From Flavobacteriales bacterium UBA7325 (GTDB lineage Bacteria; Bacteroidota; Bacteroidia; Flavobacteriales_D; Crocinitomicaceae): a stretch of DNA of 35,604 bases. Position 1 is the stretch's first letter; every line of letters starts with the position of its first letter. The position numbers and the translations under genes were made by a program. Positions 17,892 to 26,609 of the stretch are shown in pieces. The DNA lies in NCBI GenBank assembly GCA_002471375.1, contig DKPV01000048.1:1-35604 (forward strand), given 5' to 3'. The notes beneath the pieces were generated by a model that worked only from the letters and a program-made list of their open reading frames with translations, was not told where the DNA came from and did no database searches.

Positions 17892-18668
17892 CTAAGCATC
17901 CTTAAGCATACGAATAAATTCCGTAACCCGGTTTCGAGCAACAGGAACGCGAATATCACCTTTTAATACGGCAAAATGCCCATCCTCATTTACGTATTCT
18001 TTCAAGATATCTAAATTGATTATATGTGATTTGTGAACACGGTAGAATCGATCCGGATTAAGAAGATTTTCATAAACTTTCAAAGTCCTCGTGTCCAAAT
18101 AACGCGAACCATCATCAAAATAGATTGTCGTGCAATTTCCACTTGCTTCCAAGTGAGTTATGGTATGATCTTCAACAATTTTGAGTCCTTTCGTATGACT
18201 GATGGCTATTCGGTTATTCTGTTTCTTTCCCAGAATGTTACTTGAGAGATCTTTAAGTGAATCAAAATATGTATTGTAATTCTCTGGGGATTCTTTGTAG
18301 AGTTCTTTTGTCTCAACCAACCTACCAACCGCCAATTTCAATTCTTCAATATCAATCGGCTTCAGAATGTAGTATACAGCACTGGCGTTAAAGGCACGAA
18401 TTGCATAGTCTTTGAATGCCGTCACGAAAACAACAAGAAAGTTTTTATTCTCAATCTCATCCAACAGCTCAAATCCTTCAGAACCTGATGGCATTCGAAT
18501 ATCGAGAAATACAACGTCTGGCTCAGAAGATTCTATGATTGCCTTTGCCTGCGCTTTACTTGATGCATCTCCGATGACTTCAATATCCGGACAGTATTCT
18601 TCTAACATCATCGTTAAGTTCTTTCTTGCGAACTCTTCATCATCTACAATTAGTGCTCTTAGTTTCAT
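17892..18668 (-). CDS. LytTR-family response regulator
   Basis: The 258-residue protein has a receiver domain (about 1-120) with the acidic pair DDEE, phospho-acceptor Asp in VVFLDIRMP, and the K of YILKPIDI. A LytTR DNA-binding domain follows (about 150-255), shown by HLEASGNCTTIYFDDG and FYRVHKSHIINLD. The start is placed at ATG 18668 (MKLRALIVDDEEFARK); 15 extra upstream codons do not fit the family. It is the first gene of the regulator-kinase-lipoprotein operon and should activate transcription by binding direct repeats. Its targets cannot be read here. Confidence 0.95.
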   Translation of the reverse strand: MKLRALIVDDEEFARKNLTMMLEEYCPDIEVIGDASSKAQAKAIIESSEPDVVFLDIRMPSGSEGFELLDEIENKNFLVVFVTAFKDYAIRAFNASAVYYILKPIDIEELKLAVGRLVETKELYKESPENYNTYFDSLKDLSSNILGKKQNNRIAISHTKGLKIVEDHTITHLEASGNCTTIYFDDGSRYLDTRTLKVYENLLNPDRFYRVHKSHIINLDILKEYVNEDGHFAVLKGDIRVPVARNRVTEFIRMLKDA

Positions 18669-18926
18669 ATTGTACAGTTTTTGTTTAGTCCGACAAAATC
18701 GTATCCGTACCAATATAGTAATCTAAGCGAGATCAATCTGCATTTCTGACCCCGATGAAGTGGAAAAAAAATCAGATGACAAAAATTTAATTACACTTGA
18801 CTACATCTCACCTACAGTTCAAGTTATTTTTCAAATACCTAGACAAGAATGACTTAAATTGGTTGGAGTTAGTACAATTATTTAACACTACAACGTATGA
18901 AAACAATTATACCCACACGACCAGCA

Positions 18927-19697
18927 TTAATTTGGATTTTTAACGACAACGGGAACTAAGAATTCTCTTACACATTTGTTGATGGCATCGGGCGCTTCGA
19001 TGTGCGCCATGTGGCCAACATTATCCAATTCTAGATACTCAACGTTCAAATCTTGAATCTCGGTGCGCATTCTATTCACGTCAACGATAGGATCGTGAAT
19101 GCCTTGTACAATCGTATAGCGATCGGGATTCCCTTCAATTATAGATTTTAAATCCTTTCTTTTACTCATCGCTATTGATGAGGCAGCCACAGCATTAGGT
19201 GTCATCTTCAGTGCGTCCTTAATCAAACACCTTACTTCTTGATCGTGAATTTCTGGGTCAATGAACAAGTTCGGAACGACTTCATAAATGAAATGAGATA
19301 ATTTTGTTTGAACAACCTCTGCCACTCGTTTGCGATCATTTATTTTCGCCGCTGAATCGCACCAGAAGTTCGAATTCAAGAGCATCACCTTAGCACATCG
19401 AGGATCTAGAGAGGACAAACAAAGGGCAACATAACCACCCATCGAATGACCGATAACGTCATAGCTTGACACACCAAATTCATCAATTAAATTGATAACA
19501 TATCTTGCCATCTCTTCCATAGATTCAGCACTAGAAACTTCAATTGATTGACCATGACCAGGCAGATCAATACTAATAGACTCAACCCCATTTGGAATCG
19601 ATAGATTTTCCCACATTCTTGATGATTCAAGAAAACCATGCAATAATACAAGCGGCTTTCCGCTACCCGATTTATAATGATGTAGAAGAGCAGTCAT
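18927..19697 (-). CDS. Alpha/beta-fold hydrolase
   Basis: The 256-residue protein is a canonical alpha/beta hydrolase: oxyanion motif LLHGF (18-22), nucleophile elbow VIGHSMGG with S85, a likely acid at D202 or D206 (GIHDPIVD), and H229 in NVGHMAHIEAP. There is no signal peptide, so it is cytoplasmic. The substrate is unknown; this family covers esterases, lipases and C-C hydrolases. The gene starts 21 bp after the aminopeptidase stop and is probably cotranscribed with it. The 258 bp from its stop to the response regulator hold nothing recognisable apart from AT-rich sequence. Confidence 0.92.
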   Translation of the reverse strand: MTALLHHYKSGSGKPLVLLHGFLESSRMWENLSIPNGVESISIDLPGHGQSIEVSSAESMEEMARYVINLIDEFGVSSYDVIGHSMGGYVALCLSSLDPRCAKVMLLNSNFWCDSAAKINDRKRVAEVVQTKLSHFIYEVVPNLFIDPEIHDQEVRCLIKDALKMTPNAVAASSIAMSKRKDLKSIIEGNPDRYTIVQGIHDPIVDVNRMRTEIQDLNVEYLELDNVGHMAHIEAPDAINKCVREFLVPVVVKNPN

Positions 19698-19718
19698 TTG
19701 CGCGAAGTACTATGAAAC

Positions 19719-21023
19719 CTATACCGTAACGCTTTCATTCATGATAGTTTCGATGTGATCAGCCTCAATCGGAATATCTCCCATTAGGTTTAACGGCTCT
19801 CCAGATTCCTGAACTATTAAATCATCCTCCAACCTGATTCCTAAACCTTCTTCAGGAATATAAATCCCAGGCTCACATGTAAATGCCATACCTGATTCAA
19901 TTGGCTCATTCCAAATACCTACATCATGAGTGTCTAAACCTATGAAGTGAGAAGTGCCGTGCATAAAATATTTCTTATATGCAGGCCAATTTGCATCTTG
20001 GTTTTTAATATCCGTAGTATCAAGTAGTCCGAGTTTAAGAAGCTCAGCTTCCATTAGACCACCTACTTCCTTGTGATAATCATTCATTAATGTACCTGGA
20101 ACGAGTAATTTTTGAGCCTCATTTTTTACGTGTAGCACAGAATTATAAACTGCTCTTTGACGATCTGTAAAACGACCGCTTACCGGAATACATCGAGTCA
20201 AATCTGAAGCGTAATTTGCATATTCTGCACCAACATCAAGTAAGATTACCTCACCAGCCTTACACTCCCCATTATTCTGGATATAATGTAACACGCATGC
20301 ATTAGCTCCCGACGCCACAATTGGAGTATAGGCAAATCCTTGCGAACGATTCTTTACAAATTCATGCAATAATTCAGCTTCAATTTCATATTCCCAAACT
20401 CCCGGCTTGATAAATTTAAGTAATCGCTCAACACCCATCTTTGTGATATTACAAGCGTTCTGCATCAAATCAACTTCGATTGGACTTTTCACTGATCTAA
20501 TTCGGTGAGTTATTGGGCCACTTCGACGTACCTGATGAGCAGGGTAATCCTTCTTCACAGATTCAATAAACCTATCTTCTCTTGTCTGTACAGTTGTATC
20601 TGCACGTAAATGCTCATTTGTATTCAAATAAATTGAATCCACGTCAGCCATCATCTGCTTGAAAATTGAATCAAACTGACTCAACCAATAAACAGTTTTA
20701 ATTCCCGTAGCTTCGAACGCCTGATCTTTATTCAGCTTGGTCCCTTCCCACACAGCGATATGATCGTTCGTTTCTTTCAAAAAGAGCACTTCACGATGCG
20801 CTTCATTTTTAGATTTTGGAGATAGAACTAGTATGCTCTCTTCCTGATTCACACCAGAAAGATGAAAAATATCACGATGCTGTTGGAATGGCATTGTGCT
20901 ATCTGCGCTAACAGGATATATATCGTTTGAATTAAAAACAGCGAGAGAGGAATCCTCCATCTGTTTTACAAAATTTGCTCTATTTGAGATGAATAAATCT
21001 CTATTTATTGGGTGGTACTTCAT
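19719..21023 (-). CDS. pepP: Xaa-Pro aminopeptidase, M24B (aminopeptidase P)
   Basis: The 434-residue protein has an N-terminal AMP_N domain (FQQHRDIFHLSGV) and a C-terminal pita-bread M24 domain. The five metal ligands fit Asp in LLDVGAEY, Asp in SDLTR, His in HGTSHFIGLD, Glu in TCEPGIYI and Glu in IRLEDD. It removes an N-terminal residue from peptides with proline second, using two metal ions, in the cytoplasm. ATG 21023 (MKYHPINRDLF) is preferred; an in-frame ATG at 21044 would add seven residues. The 140 bp before it are a divergent spacer shared with the gene at 21164. Confidence 0.93.
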   Translation of the reverse strand: MKYHPINRDLFISNRANFVKQMEDSSLAVFNSNDIYPVSADSTMPFQQHRDIFHLSGVNQEESILVLSPKSKNEAHREVLFLKETNDHIAVWEGTKLNKDQAFEATGIKTVYWLSQFDSIFKQMMADVDSIYLNTNEHLRADTTVQTREDRFIESVKKDYPAHQVRRSGPITHRIRSVKSPIEVDLMQNACNITKMGVERLLKFIKPGVWEYEIEAELLHEFVKNRSQGFAYTPIVASGANACVLHYIQNNGECKAGEVILLDVGAEYANYASDLTRCIPVSGRFTDRQRAVYNSVLHVKNEAQKLLVPGTLMNDYHKEVGGLMEAELLKLGLLDTTDIKNQDANWPAYKKYFMHGTSHFIGLDTHDVGIWNEPIESGMAFTCEPGIYIPEEGLGIRLEDDLIVQESGEPLNLMGDIPIEADHIETIMNESVTV

Positions 21024-21163
21024 GTCGTTCGTATTAGAGTGCATGAAGTTACATTTTTTCAGTCGTCCGGTAAAAAAGATCGAATATTTTCCATGAAATT
21101 TTTTACCTCGTAAATTGATTACGATCTACTCATTCATATTTGTAACATCAAAACACGAATAGT

Positions 21164-21484
21164 ATGAGAAATTTAGAAAACAGTTTAGCAGTAAGTTCAA
21201 TAATCTTCACATCAAATGACAATGACGTCTTATTGAAAGGAGATTTAAAAAGAGGACAGTTAGCCTACGAAACAGAGCTAATCATATCGCAATCACAACT
21301 TAATCAAGTTTTAAATACACTAAGCAAGCAAAATGATTTGTTCGCAATTGAGGAGTACCTTCAATCCGAAATTATTGGTCGAGATGAAAAATTATTCTTC
21401 GCAGATTTCGGTCACCTTTCGAATTCACTTGTCGACGTCCAATCAATTCTTGGTACTCAGGAGTGCATGCAAATACGCGCTTAA
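21164..21484 (+). CDS. Small hypothetical protein
   Basis: The 106-residue protein is not recognised. It has no signal peptide, no membrane segment and no cysteine motif; it looks mixed alpha/beta (SSIIFTSNDNDVLLKGDL, then helical SQSQLNQVLNTLSKQ). A near-consensus -7 box CATATTTG (21135-21142) with TTG 17 bp upstream supports transcription. Codon use resembles the neighbours. It lies in its own transcription unit between the divergent aminopeptidase gene and the lipoprotein gene at 21599. The gene is probably real; the function is unknown. Confidence 0.6.
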   Translation: MRNLENSLAVSSIIFTSNDNDVLLKGDLKRGQLAYETELIISQSQLNQVLNTLSKQNDLFAIEEYLQSEIIGRDEKLFFADFGHLSNSLVDVQSILGTQECMQIRA

Positions 21485-21598
21485 ATCGTTTTATACGCGC
21501 AAACAAGCAACCTTTGCGAGAATTATTCGTAATTTAGTAGATAGAATAATTTTCTGTCAAAAATGATTGACGGTCTAATTGATCTAAACTGCGGAATT

Positions 21599-22249
21599 AT
21601 GATAAAAAGAGGATTAGTGTATATAGGATTAACAGGGCTTGTTTTTAGCTCTTGTATCAAACATGAAGTTATTCCTGCACCGACACCACTTGTAGATCTT
21701 GAAGCACACTTTTTCGGTGTGATCAATGGAACTGACAAAGAATACACGGACAACGTTGTTGGATATGCTAATGCTTCTTCTAAGGTTAAAATAATTCAAC
21801 CACCAGGAGGTGTTTCTACAGCAGTTTATTACTCTGAAATGTCATCTTCTCAAGTAACACCAAAAATTAGAGTTGGTTTAGGAAGTATCAACTTTGATTC
21901 AGGAGTTGCTTCTGATCCTACACTCACACTTTTCAATGATTTTTTCCCAGCAAACGACCTACCTGCATACTCAGATGCTGGAGCTGCTGGATTTGAAGTT
22001 TCTTGGACCGACATCAGCGGGAGAGAGTGGTTAAGTACTGAAATCAGTGGACATCCAACTGCTGATGTTCAATTCACTGGAATTACACAAGAATCAGATG
22101 AGACGGGTGATTATTCAAAGTTCACTTGTTATTTTGAATGTATGGTTTACAGTTTAAATCCAGATAGTTTAGCTTTACCTGTCCCAGTTGCACATATCGA
22201 TTCATTGCTAATTGAAGATGCAGTTTACAACGGATGGTTTAGACGTTAG
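21599..22249 (+). CDS. Hypothetical lipoprotein
   Basis: The 216-residue product starts MIKRGLVYIGLTGLVF with a lipobox ending SSC, so it is a predicted envelope lipoprotein. The mature part looks beta-rich (VDLEAHFFGVINGT, VKIIQPPGGVSTAVYYSEM) and may form a single beta-sandwich; no catalytic motif is seen. The start at 21599 puts the signal peptide at the N-terminus; an upstream ATG at 21563 would bury it. The next gene starts 35 bp downstream on the same strand. No family name can be given with confidence. Confidence 0.8.
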   Translation: MIKRGLVYIGLTGLVFSSCIKHEVIPAPTPLVDLEAHFFGVINGTDKEYTDNVVGYANASSKVKIIQPPGGVSTAVYYSEMSSSQVTPKIRVGLGSINFDSGVASDPTLTLFNDFFPANDLPAYSDAGAAGFEVSWTDISGREWLSTEISGHPTADVQFTGITQESDETGDYSKFTCYFECMVYSLNPDSLALPVPVAHIDSLLIEDAVYNGWFRR

Positions 22250-22284
22250 TCAGCTAACCCCTTTCAATCGTCGCTAACACAGAA

Positions 22285-22983
22285 ATGCAGCATAGTTTAA
22301 AAATAGCGATCATAGGTGACTACAATTTCACCTATAACTCTCATCACGCCACAAACATGGCAATTGATCATGCTGCCAATTTCCTAGACATTGAAATCAA
22401 TTATTATTGGGTCAAGCTTAGCGAAGTTCTAAAGTTTCGAGCTCAACAATTCAATCAATATGATGGTTTCTGGGTAGCTCCAGGACCAATCAAAAATGAG
22501 TTTTTTCTTCACGGAATCTTAAAGGAAATTCTTGGAAAACAAATACCAACTCTAATTACCGGAGAAGGATATCGGACATTTATTGATGCCCTCATCAATA
22601 CTTACCAACTTAACAAGGCGAATGAAAAATTGATTTCAGACAATCTTGTCGAAGGTCAAGAGTTCGAAAAGATAATGATAAGTCCACACTCTAAGGCAAT
22701 CATCCAACTCTATGAACACCATTCAAAAGTAGAACTTACTTCTAGTAGATATTCGCTTTACCCGAAACTGATTAACTCGCTTCAAGATGACATTGTCGAT
22801 ATTGAGGCATACAATCAATTCGAAGATCCTGAAATTATCAGTCTAAAAAACCATTCGTTTTTTGTTAGTTGTAGTTTTTGTCCGCAGATATCATCTACAA
22901 GAGATCTACCTCATCCGATGATCTACACGTTCATGAAAACGTGCCAGGCTGTAATCGAATCTAACCGAGCTAAGCAAGCCTAA
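22285..22983 (+). CDS. CTP-synthase-like glutamine-amidotransferase domain protein lacking the catalytic cysteine
   Basis: The 232-residue protein resembles the stand-alone relatives of the PyrG C-terminal amidotransferase domain: KIAIIGDYNF at the N-terminus, FNQYDGFWVAPGPIKNEF (56-73) in place of FDGIWVPGS, and a closing HPMIYTFMKTCQAVI. The nucleophile elbow reads LITGEGYRTFIDAL (90-103) where relatives have GTCGGFQ, so the cysteine position is Gly93. It is thus unlikely to hydrolyse glutamine. A binding or regulatory role is inference. Its stop abuts the stop of the convergent RNase HI gene with no spacer. Confidence 0.72.
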   Translation: MQHSLKIAIIGDYNFTYNSHHATNMAIDHAANFLDIEINYYWVKLSEVLKFRAQQFNQYDGFWVAPGPIKNEFFLHGILKEILGKQIPTLITGEGYRTFIDALINTYQLNKANEKLISDNLVEGQEFEKIMISPHSKAIIQLYEHHSKVELTSSRYSLYPKLINSLQDDIVDIEAYNQFEDPEIISLKNHSFFVSCSFCPQISSTRDLPHPMIYTFMKTCQAVIESNRAKQA

Positions 22984-23445
22984 TCAAGCCTCTTCTCGGT
23001 TCTCTTCAAACCATTCATCGACTAAGTGATTAACACCATCAGCGGCAGCGACAGCCAACACATCGCAGCGTTCATTTTCTGGATGACCCGCATGCCCCTT
23101 TACCCAATGTAAGGTTAAATTGAATTTAGATTCAATCGCTAAATAACGCCTCCACAAATCTTCATTTTTCTTTCCTCTGAAATTCTTTTTCTCCCAGCCA
23201 AAGACCCATCTCTTGTCTATTGAATCGATGACATATTTAGAATCCGAGTAAATGTGAATCGGATACTTCGTTGTTTTCATAGTTTCGAGTGCCACAATAA
23301 CTGCAAGTAACTCCATTCGGTTGTTTGTAGTCATTCTATAACCTTGAGAAATCTCTTTCTCTTGACCAGCGAACTGCATAACAATGCCATACCCACCATT
23401 TCCCGGGTTACCTTTTGCTGATCCATCCGTAAATATCTTAACCAC
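22984..23445 (-). CDS. rnhA: Ribonuclease HI
   Basis: The product of about 153 residues is a classic RNase HI: KIFTDGSAKGNPG carries the first Asp, TTNNRMELLAV the Glu, YSDSKYVIDSI the second Asp and NERCDVLAVAA the last Asp; LHWVKGHAGHP is also typical. It degrades the RNA strand of RNA-DNA hybrids. No ATG fits the family N-terminus. A GTG at 23445 (VVKIFTDG) gives the usual start, while the in-frame ATG at 23505 lies upstream of the likely promoter and would add 20 odd hydrophobic residues. GTG is therefore preferred. Confidence 0.93.
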   Translation of the reverse strand: MVKIFTDGSAKGNPGNGGYGIVMQFAGQEKEISQGYRMTTNNRMELLAVIVALETMKTTKYPIHIYSDSKYVIDSIDKRWVFGWEKKNFRGKKNEDLWRRYLAIESKFNLTLHWVKGHAGHPENERCDVLAVAAADGVNHLVDEWFEENREEA

Positions 23446-23467
23446 GTAACTCTTTTTGTCGAAGATA

Positions 23468-23501
23468 CAATTGTAACCGAAAAGAACAATGTAAATCCAA
23501 A
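23468..23501 (-). promoter_or_regulatory. Candidate promoter of rnhA
   Basis: On the minus strand TTTG (23501-23498), a 22-bp spacer and TACAATTG (23475-23468) resemble the Bacteroidota consensus with one mismatch in the -7 box. Transcription from here would begin downstream of ATG 23505, which supports the GTG start at 23445. Confidence 0.4.
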
Positions 23502-23523
23502 TCAAGACAGATTGAGCTATTTA

Positions 23524-23558
23524 GGAAACTTTTATGATAATTATAGTTTCCAAAGTTT
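23524..23558. promoter_or_regulatory. Overlapping inverted repeats at the tetR promoter, candidate operator
   Basis: GGAAACT (23524-23530) pairs with AGTTTCC (23545-23551), and AAACTTT (23526-23532) with AAAGTTT (23552-23558). They overlap the -33 region of the promoter of the efflux operon. Autorepression by the TetR-type regulator at 23580 is the natural reading. Confidence 0.45.
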
Positions 23559-23567
23559 ATATTTATA

Positions 23568-23575
23568 TATATTTG
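23568..23575 (+). promoter_or_regulatory. Bacteroidota -7 box for the tetR-efflux operon
   Basis: TATATTTG is an exact TAnnTTTG match that ends only 4 bp before ATG 23580. Since transcription usually starts a few bases after this box, the tetR message would have almost no leader. Confidence 0.55.
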
Positions 23576-23579
23576 CAGC

Positions 23580-24197
23580 ATGGACGAAAAAAAATTACAA
23601 CTAATCCAACGCGCGGGTGCTGTATTCATGAAATATGGGATTAAGAGCGTAACTATGGATGATCTCGCCCGGGAACTTGGAATTTCAAAAAAGACGTTCT
23701 ACATCCACTTCAAGGATAAGAACGATTTGATACTGACTTCAATAAAATTGAAAATTGCGAGTGAAAAGCAAATCTGTCAGGACTGTGCAACAGCAGGAGC
23801 AAATGCGATTGAAACACTCATAAGCATAAGCGATTTTATTATCGAACAATTATCGAATGTCAATCCAACACTTTTTTACGACTTACAAAAGTATCACCCT
23901 GAAGCTTGGCAAGTAATGCAGGATCACAAATGGAAGTTTGTTTACGATAATATTCACACCAACATTCTTCAAGGGATAAAAGAAGATCTTTACAGGAGTA
24001 ACCTGGACCCCAAAATAATTGCGCGCTATTACGTGGCCTCGATTGATAACATGATGTCCCCTGAAATTTTCCCTTGGCCAGAATTCAAAACAGATAGCAT
24101 TGTTAAACAGATTCTTCGTTTTCAAATCAGAGGATTAGCAAACGAGGAAGGGATTAAGTACATAAAAGAAAACTTTAATACTAAAATCAATGAATAA
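23580..24197 (+). CDS. TetR/AcrR-family transcriptional regulator of the efflux operon
   Basis: The 205-residue protein has a TetR_N helix-turn-helix: KYGIKSVTMDDLARELGISK, then KTFYIHFKDKNDL (about 18-50). The C-terminal ligand-binding part (about 60-205) is all-helical, as in the family. It is probably a repressor released by a substrate of the pump. The tolC start overlaps its last codons by 8 bp, so it is the first gene of a four-gene operon. The -7 box is right before the start codon, and inverted repeats cover the -33 region. The effector is unknown. Confidence 0.93.
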   Translation: MDEKKLQLIQRAGAVFMKYGIKSVTMDDLARELGISKKTFYIHFKDKNDLILTSIKLKIASEKQICQDCATAGANAIETLISISDFIIEQLSNVNPTLFYDLQKYHPEAWQVMQDHKWKFVYDNIHTNILQGIKEDLYRSNLDPKIIARYYVASIDNMMSPEIFPWPEFKTDSIVKQILRFQIRGLANEEGIKYIKENFNTKINE

Positions 24198-25524
24198 GTT
24201 AATAGCAATAGTAATCATTGCCCTAGCCGGAAACTCTTGGGCTCAGGAATCATTTTCGCTAGCAGACGCTAAAGCATATGCATTAGAAAATAACCTGACC
24301 ATAAGAAACGCAATGAACGACGTTGAAAACACGCGTCAACGTTACATCGAAATTAGAGGAATGGGCCTTCCGCAAATTGATATAACTGGTAGTTTTAATA
24401 ACTTTATTAATCTTCCCATCCAAATTGTAGATGCTTCTTTCATTAATCCTAATGCTGCTGAAGGTGAAACAATCTCATTCAGGGCTGGGCAAGAATTTAG
24501 CGCATCAGGAACACTTCAAGCAAGTCAATTGGTCTTCAATGGCTCTTATCTAGTTGGTTTAAAGGCAGCAGATTATCTTCAGAAATTTCAAGCAACGGCA
24601 TCAGACATTTCAAAAGAAGATGTGATCTTCAATGTCATCCAGGCGTATCAACTCGCTTCTGTCGCTAAAGAAAATCTCGTTTTTACTGACTCAATGGTAA
24701 TTATCACGCAAGAGCTAATTGACAAGCAGGCAAACTACCTCGAGCTTGGATTGATGAAGCAAGAAGAGATGGATCAATTAAACTATTCATTATTGATGTC
24801 AAAGGATGCCCACATGTCTGCACAGCTGCAGTATGAGAACAGCATTAGTCTCCTGAAATTCTCAATGGGCTACCCTATAAATAACAACCTTGAAATGACC
24901 GATCGGGCAGCCCAACTACTAGGAAAATCTTCATTGAGTTCAAGAAATGAAAGCGTGACACAAAACTTGACATACTCGCTTCTTGAGAAGCAAGTAGTCC
25001 TCTCTGAATTAGATGTGAAGAACTATCGATATGTAAACTTGCCCTCATTAAATGCTTTCTTTCAGCATACATACAATGCATACCGAAATGAATTCAACTT
25101 CTTTGCCAACGAGCAGTGGTTTCCTCAGACAGTATGGGGGCTACAATTAAACGTTCCAATTTTCTCAGGATTGACTCGGAAAGCAAAAACTTCTCAGGCG
25201 AGAATTCGATTAATGAAAAGTGAGAATGACCTCACCATGATGGAAGAGACGCTAAAGTTTCAAGCGCAACAGGCGACAAATAATCTGATCGGAGCAACCA
25301 GTAAACACAAACTCCAAGAAGAAAACATTGCTTTAGCACTATCTATTTATGAGAAGGCTATTACCAAAGAAAAAATTGGTAACGGGAACAGTATTATAGT
25401 CTCACAGAAATACAATCAATTAATCATGGCCCAAGCTCAATATACAGGGTCATTAATCGAACTGTTCAATGCACAACTCGCATTAGACAAAATTTACAAT
25501 AATATCTTACCAACAAATAAATAA
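24190..25524 (+). CDS. TolC-family outer-membrane efflux protein
   Basis: The 444-residue protein has a signal peptide (1-18, ending SWAQ) and two long OEP helical-barrel repeats, typical phrases being FSLADAKAYALENNLTIRNA, YLELGLMKQEEMDQLNYSLL and FQAQQATNNLIGATSKHKLQ. It forms the trimeric outer-membrane channel for the pump encoded downstream. The start overlaps tetR by 8 bp and the adaptor gene begins 3 bp after its stop, which indicates one operon with translational coupling. Confidence 0.95.
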   Translation: MNKLIAIVIIALAGNSWAQESFSLADAKAYALENNLTIRNAMNDVENTRQRYIEIRGMGLPQIDITGSFNNFINLPIQIVDASFINPNAAEGETISFRAGQEFSASGTLQASQLVFNGSYLVGLKAADYLQKFQATASDISKEDVIFNVIQAYQLASVAKENLVFTDSMVIITQELIDKQANYLELGLMKQEEMDQLNYSLLMSKDAHMSAQLQYENSISLLKFSMGYPINNNLEMTDRAAQLLGKSSLSSRNESVTQNLTYSLLEKQVVLSELDVKNYRYVNLPSLNAFFQHTYNAYRNEFNFFANEQWFPQTVWGLQLNVPIFSGLTRKAKTSQARIRLMKSENDLTMMEETLKFQAQQATNNLIGATSKHKLQEENIALALSIYEKAITKEKIGNGNSIIVSQKYNQLIMAQAQYTGSLIELFNAQLALDKIYNNILPTNK

Positions 25525-25527
25525 CCA

Positions 25528-26607
25528 ATGAAAGCAGGAATCATAGGATTATTCGTTGCAGTATCAGGGACACTCGTTCTTTCATCATGCAGCTCAGAAG
25601 AAATCAAAGAAGAAAAAGAAGTGGTACTTAAACCACTAGTTACTGTTGCTAATGTTCAAGAGAAAGCATTTCATCATGAAATCCGAGTCCAAGGAAACAT
25701 AGAAACAGATCAAGACGTTACGTTAAGCGCTGAGATGGGCGGACTTATTACTTCCATCAACGTGAAGGAAGGTCAGACTGTACGAAAAGGCCAAGTGGTT
25801 GCACGTGTTGATGCCTCTGTACTTTCTTCGAACGTAAATGAATTGAAAACACAGTTGGAATATGCGGAATACATGCTTGAGAAGCAGGAGGAACTTCAGA
25901 AACGTGGTGTCGGATCTGAATTTGACTTAGAGACTGCAAAGAGCCAAGTAAATTCAATCATGGCAAGCATGCGTTCACTAAACACTCAAAGAGGAAAGGC
26001 GGTCATTAGAGCACCTTTCACAGGAATTGTGGACGAAGTTTTTGCTCGACAAGGACAGATGGCAGGTCCATCATCTCCTATTGCACGTTTAGTGAACAGT
26101 TCATCAATTGATATCGTAGCGGCAATTTCGGAAAAACATTTTACGAATGTGAAAGTTGGAACAGACATTAATGTTTCATTTCCAAACTATTCAGATACTG
26201 TAGTTAAATTGAAGATTACCAATGTTGGTAATTACATCCAGCCTACTAACCGAACTTTCAGAATAATATCGGAGATAGATAACAATACTTTCTTCTTACC
26301 GAACATGCTTGCCCAAGTTAGCATCACGGATTTCTCAGTAGATAATGGCCTTGTGGTTCCATCAACTAGCGTCTTGAAAGACCGAAATAATCAAGATTAT
26401 ATTTTCGTAGCGCTTCCCACAAAGGAGAAGGATCATTTTAAAGTCAATGTTGTTAGCGTAAAAGTCATCAACAAATTTGATGGTGAAACATTGATTACTA
26501 GCCAAAGTGAATTAACGAGCAAAACTGTAATTATAGTTAACGGAGCCAAAGGAATCGCAGATCAAGATATAGTTAGAATCAATTCTGACGAAGACAAGAA
26601 GAAGTAA
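25528..26607 (+). CDS. RND efflux membrane-fusion protein (periplasmic adaptor lipoprotein)
   Basis: The 359-residue protein has a lipoprotein signal (GTLVLSSC, Cys at 21), a biotinyl-lipoyl-like half (INVKEGQTVRKGQVVARVDA), a coiled-coil hairpin (about 105-155, QLEYAEYMLEKQEELQKRG), the second half (AVIRAPFTGIVDEVFARQGQ) and a beta-barrel domain. It links the TolC channel to the inner-membrane RND pump. It starts 3 bp after tolC and ends 2 bp before the pump gene. The assignment is firm; the pump substrate cannot be told. Confidence 0.95.
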   Translation: MKAGIIGLFVAVSGTLVLSSCSSEEIKEEKEVVLKPLVTVANVQEKAFHHEIRVQGNIETDQDVTLSAEMGGLITSINVKEGQTVRKGQVVARVDASVLSSNVNELKTQLEYAEYMLEKQEELQKRGVGSEFDLETAKSQVNSIMASMRSLNTQRGKAVIRAPFTGIVDEVFARQGQMAGPSSPIARLVNSSSIDIVAAISEKHFTNVKVGTDINVSFPNYSDTVVKLKITNVGNYIQPTNRTFRIISEIDNNTFFLPNMLAQVSITDFSVDNGLVVPSTSVLKDRNNQDYIFVALPTKEKDHFKVNVVSVKVINKFDGETLITSQSELTSKTVIIVNGAKGIADQDIVRINSDEDKKK

Positions 26608-26609
26608 TC

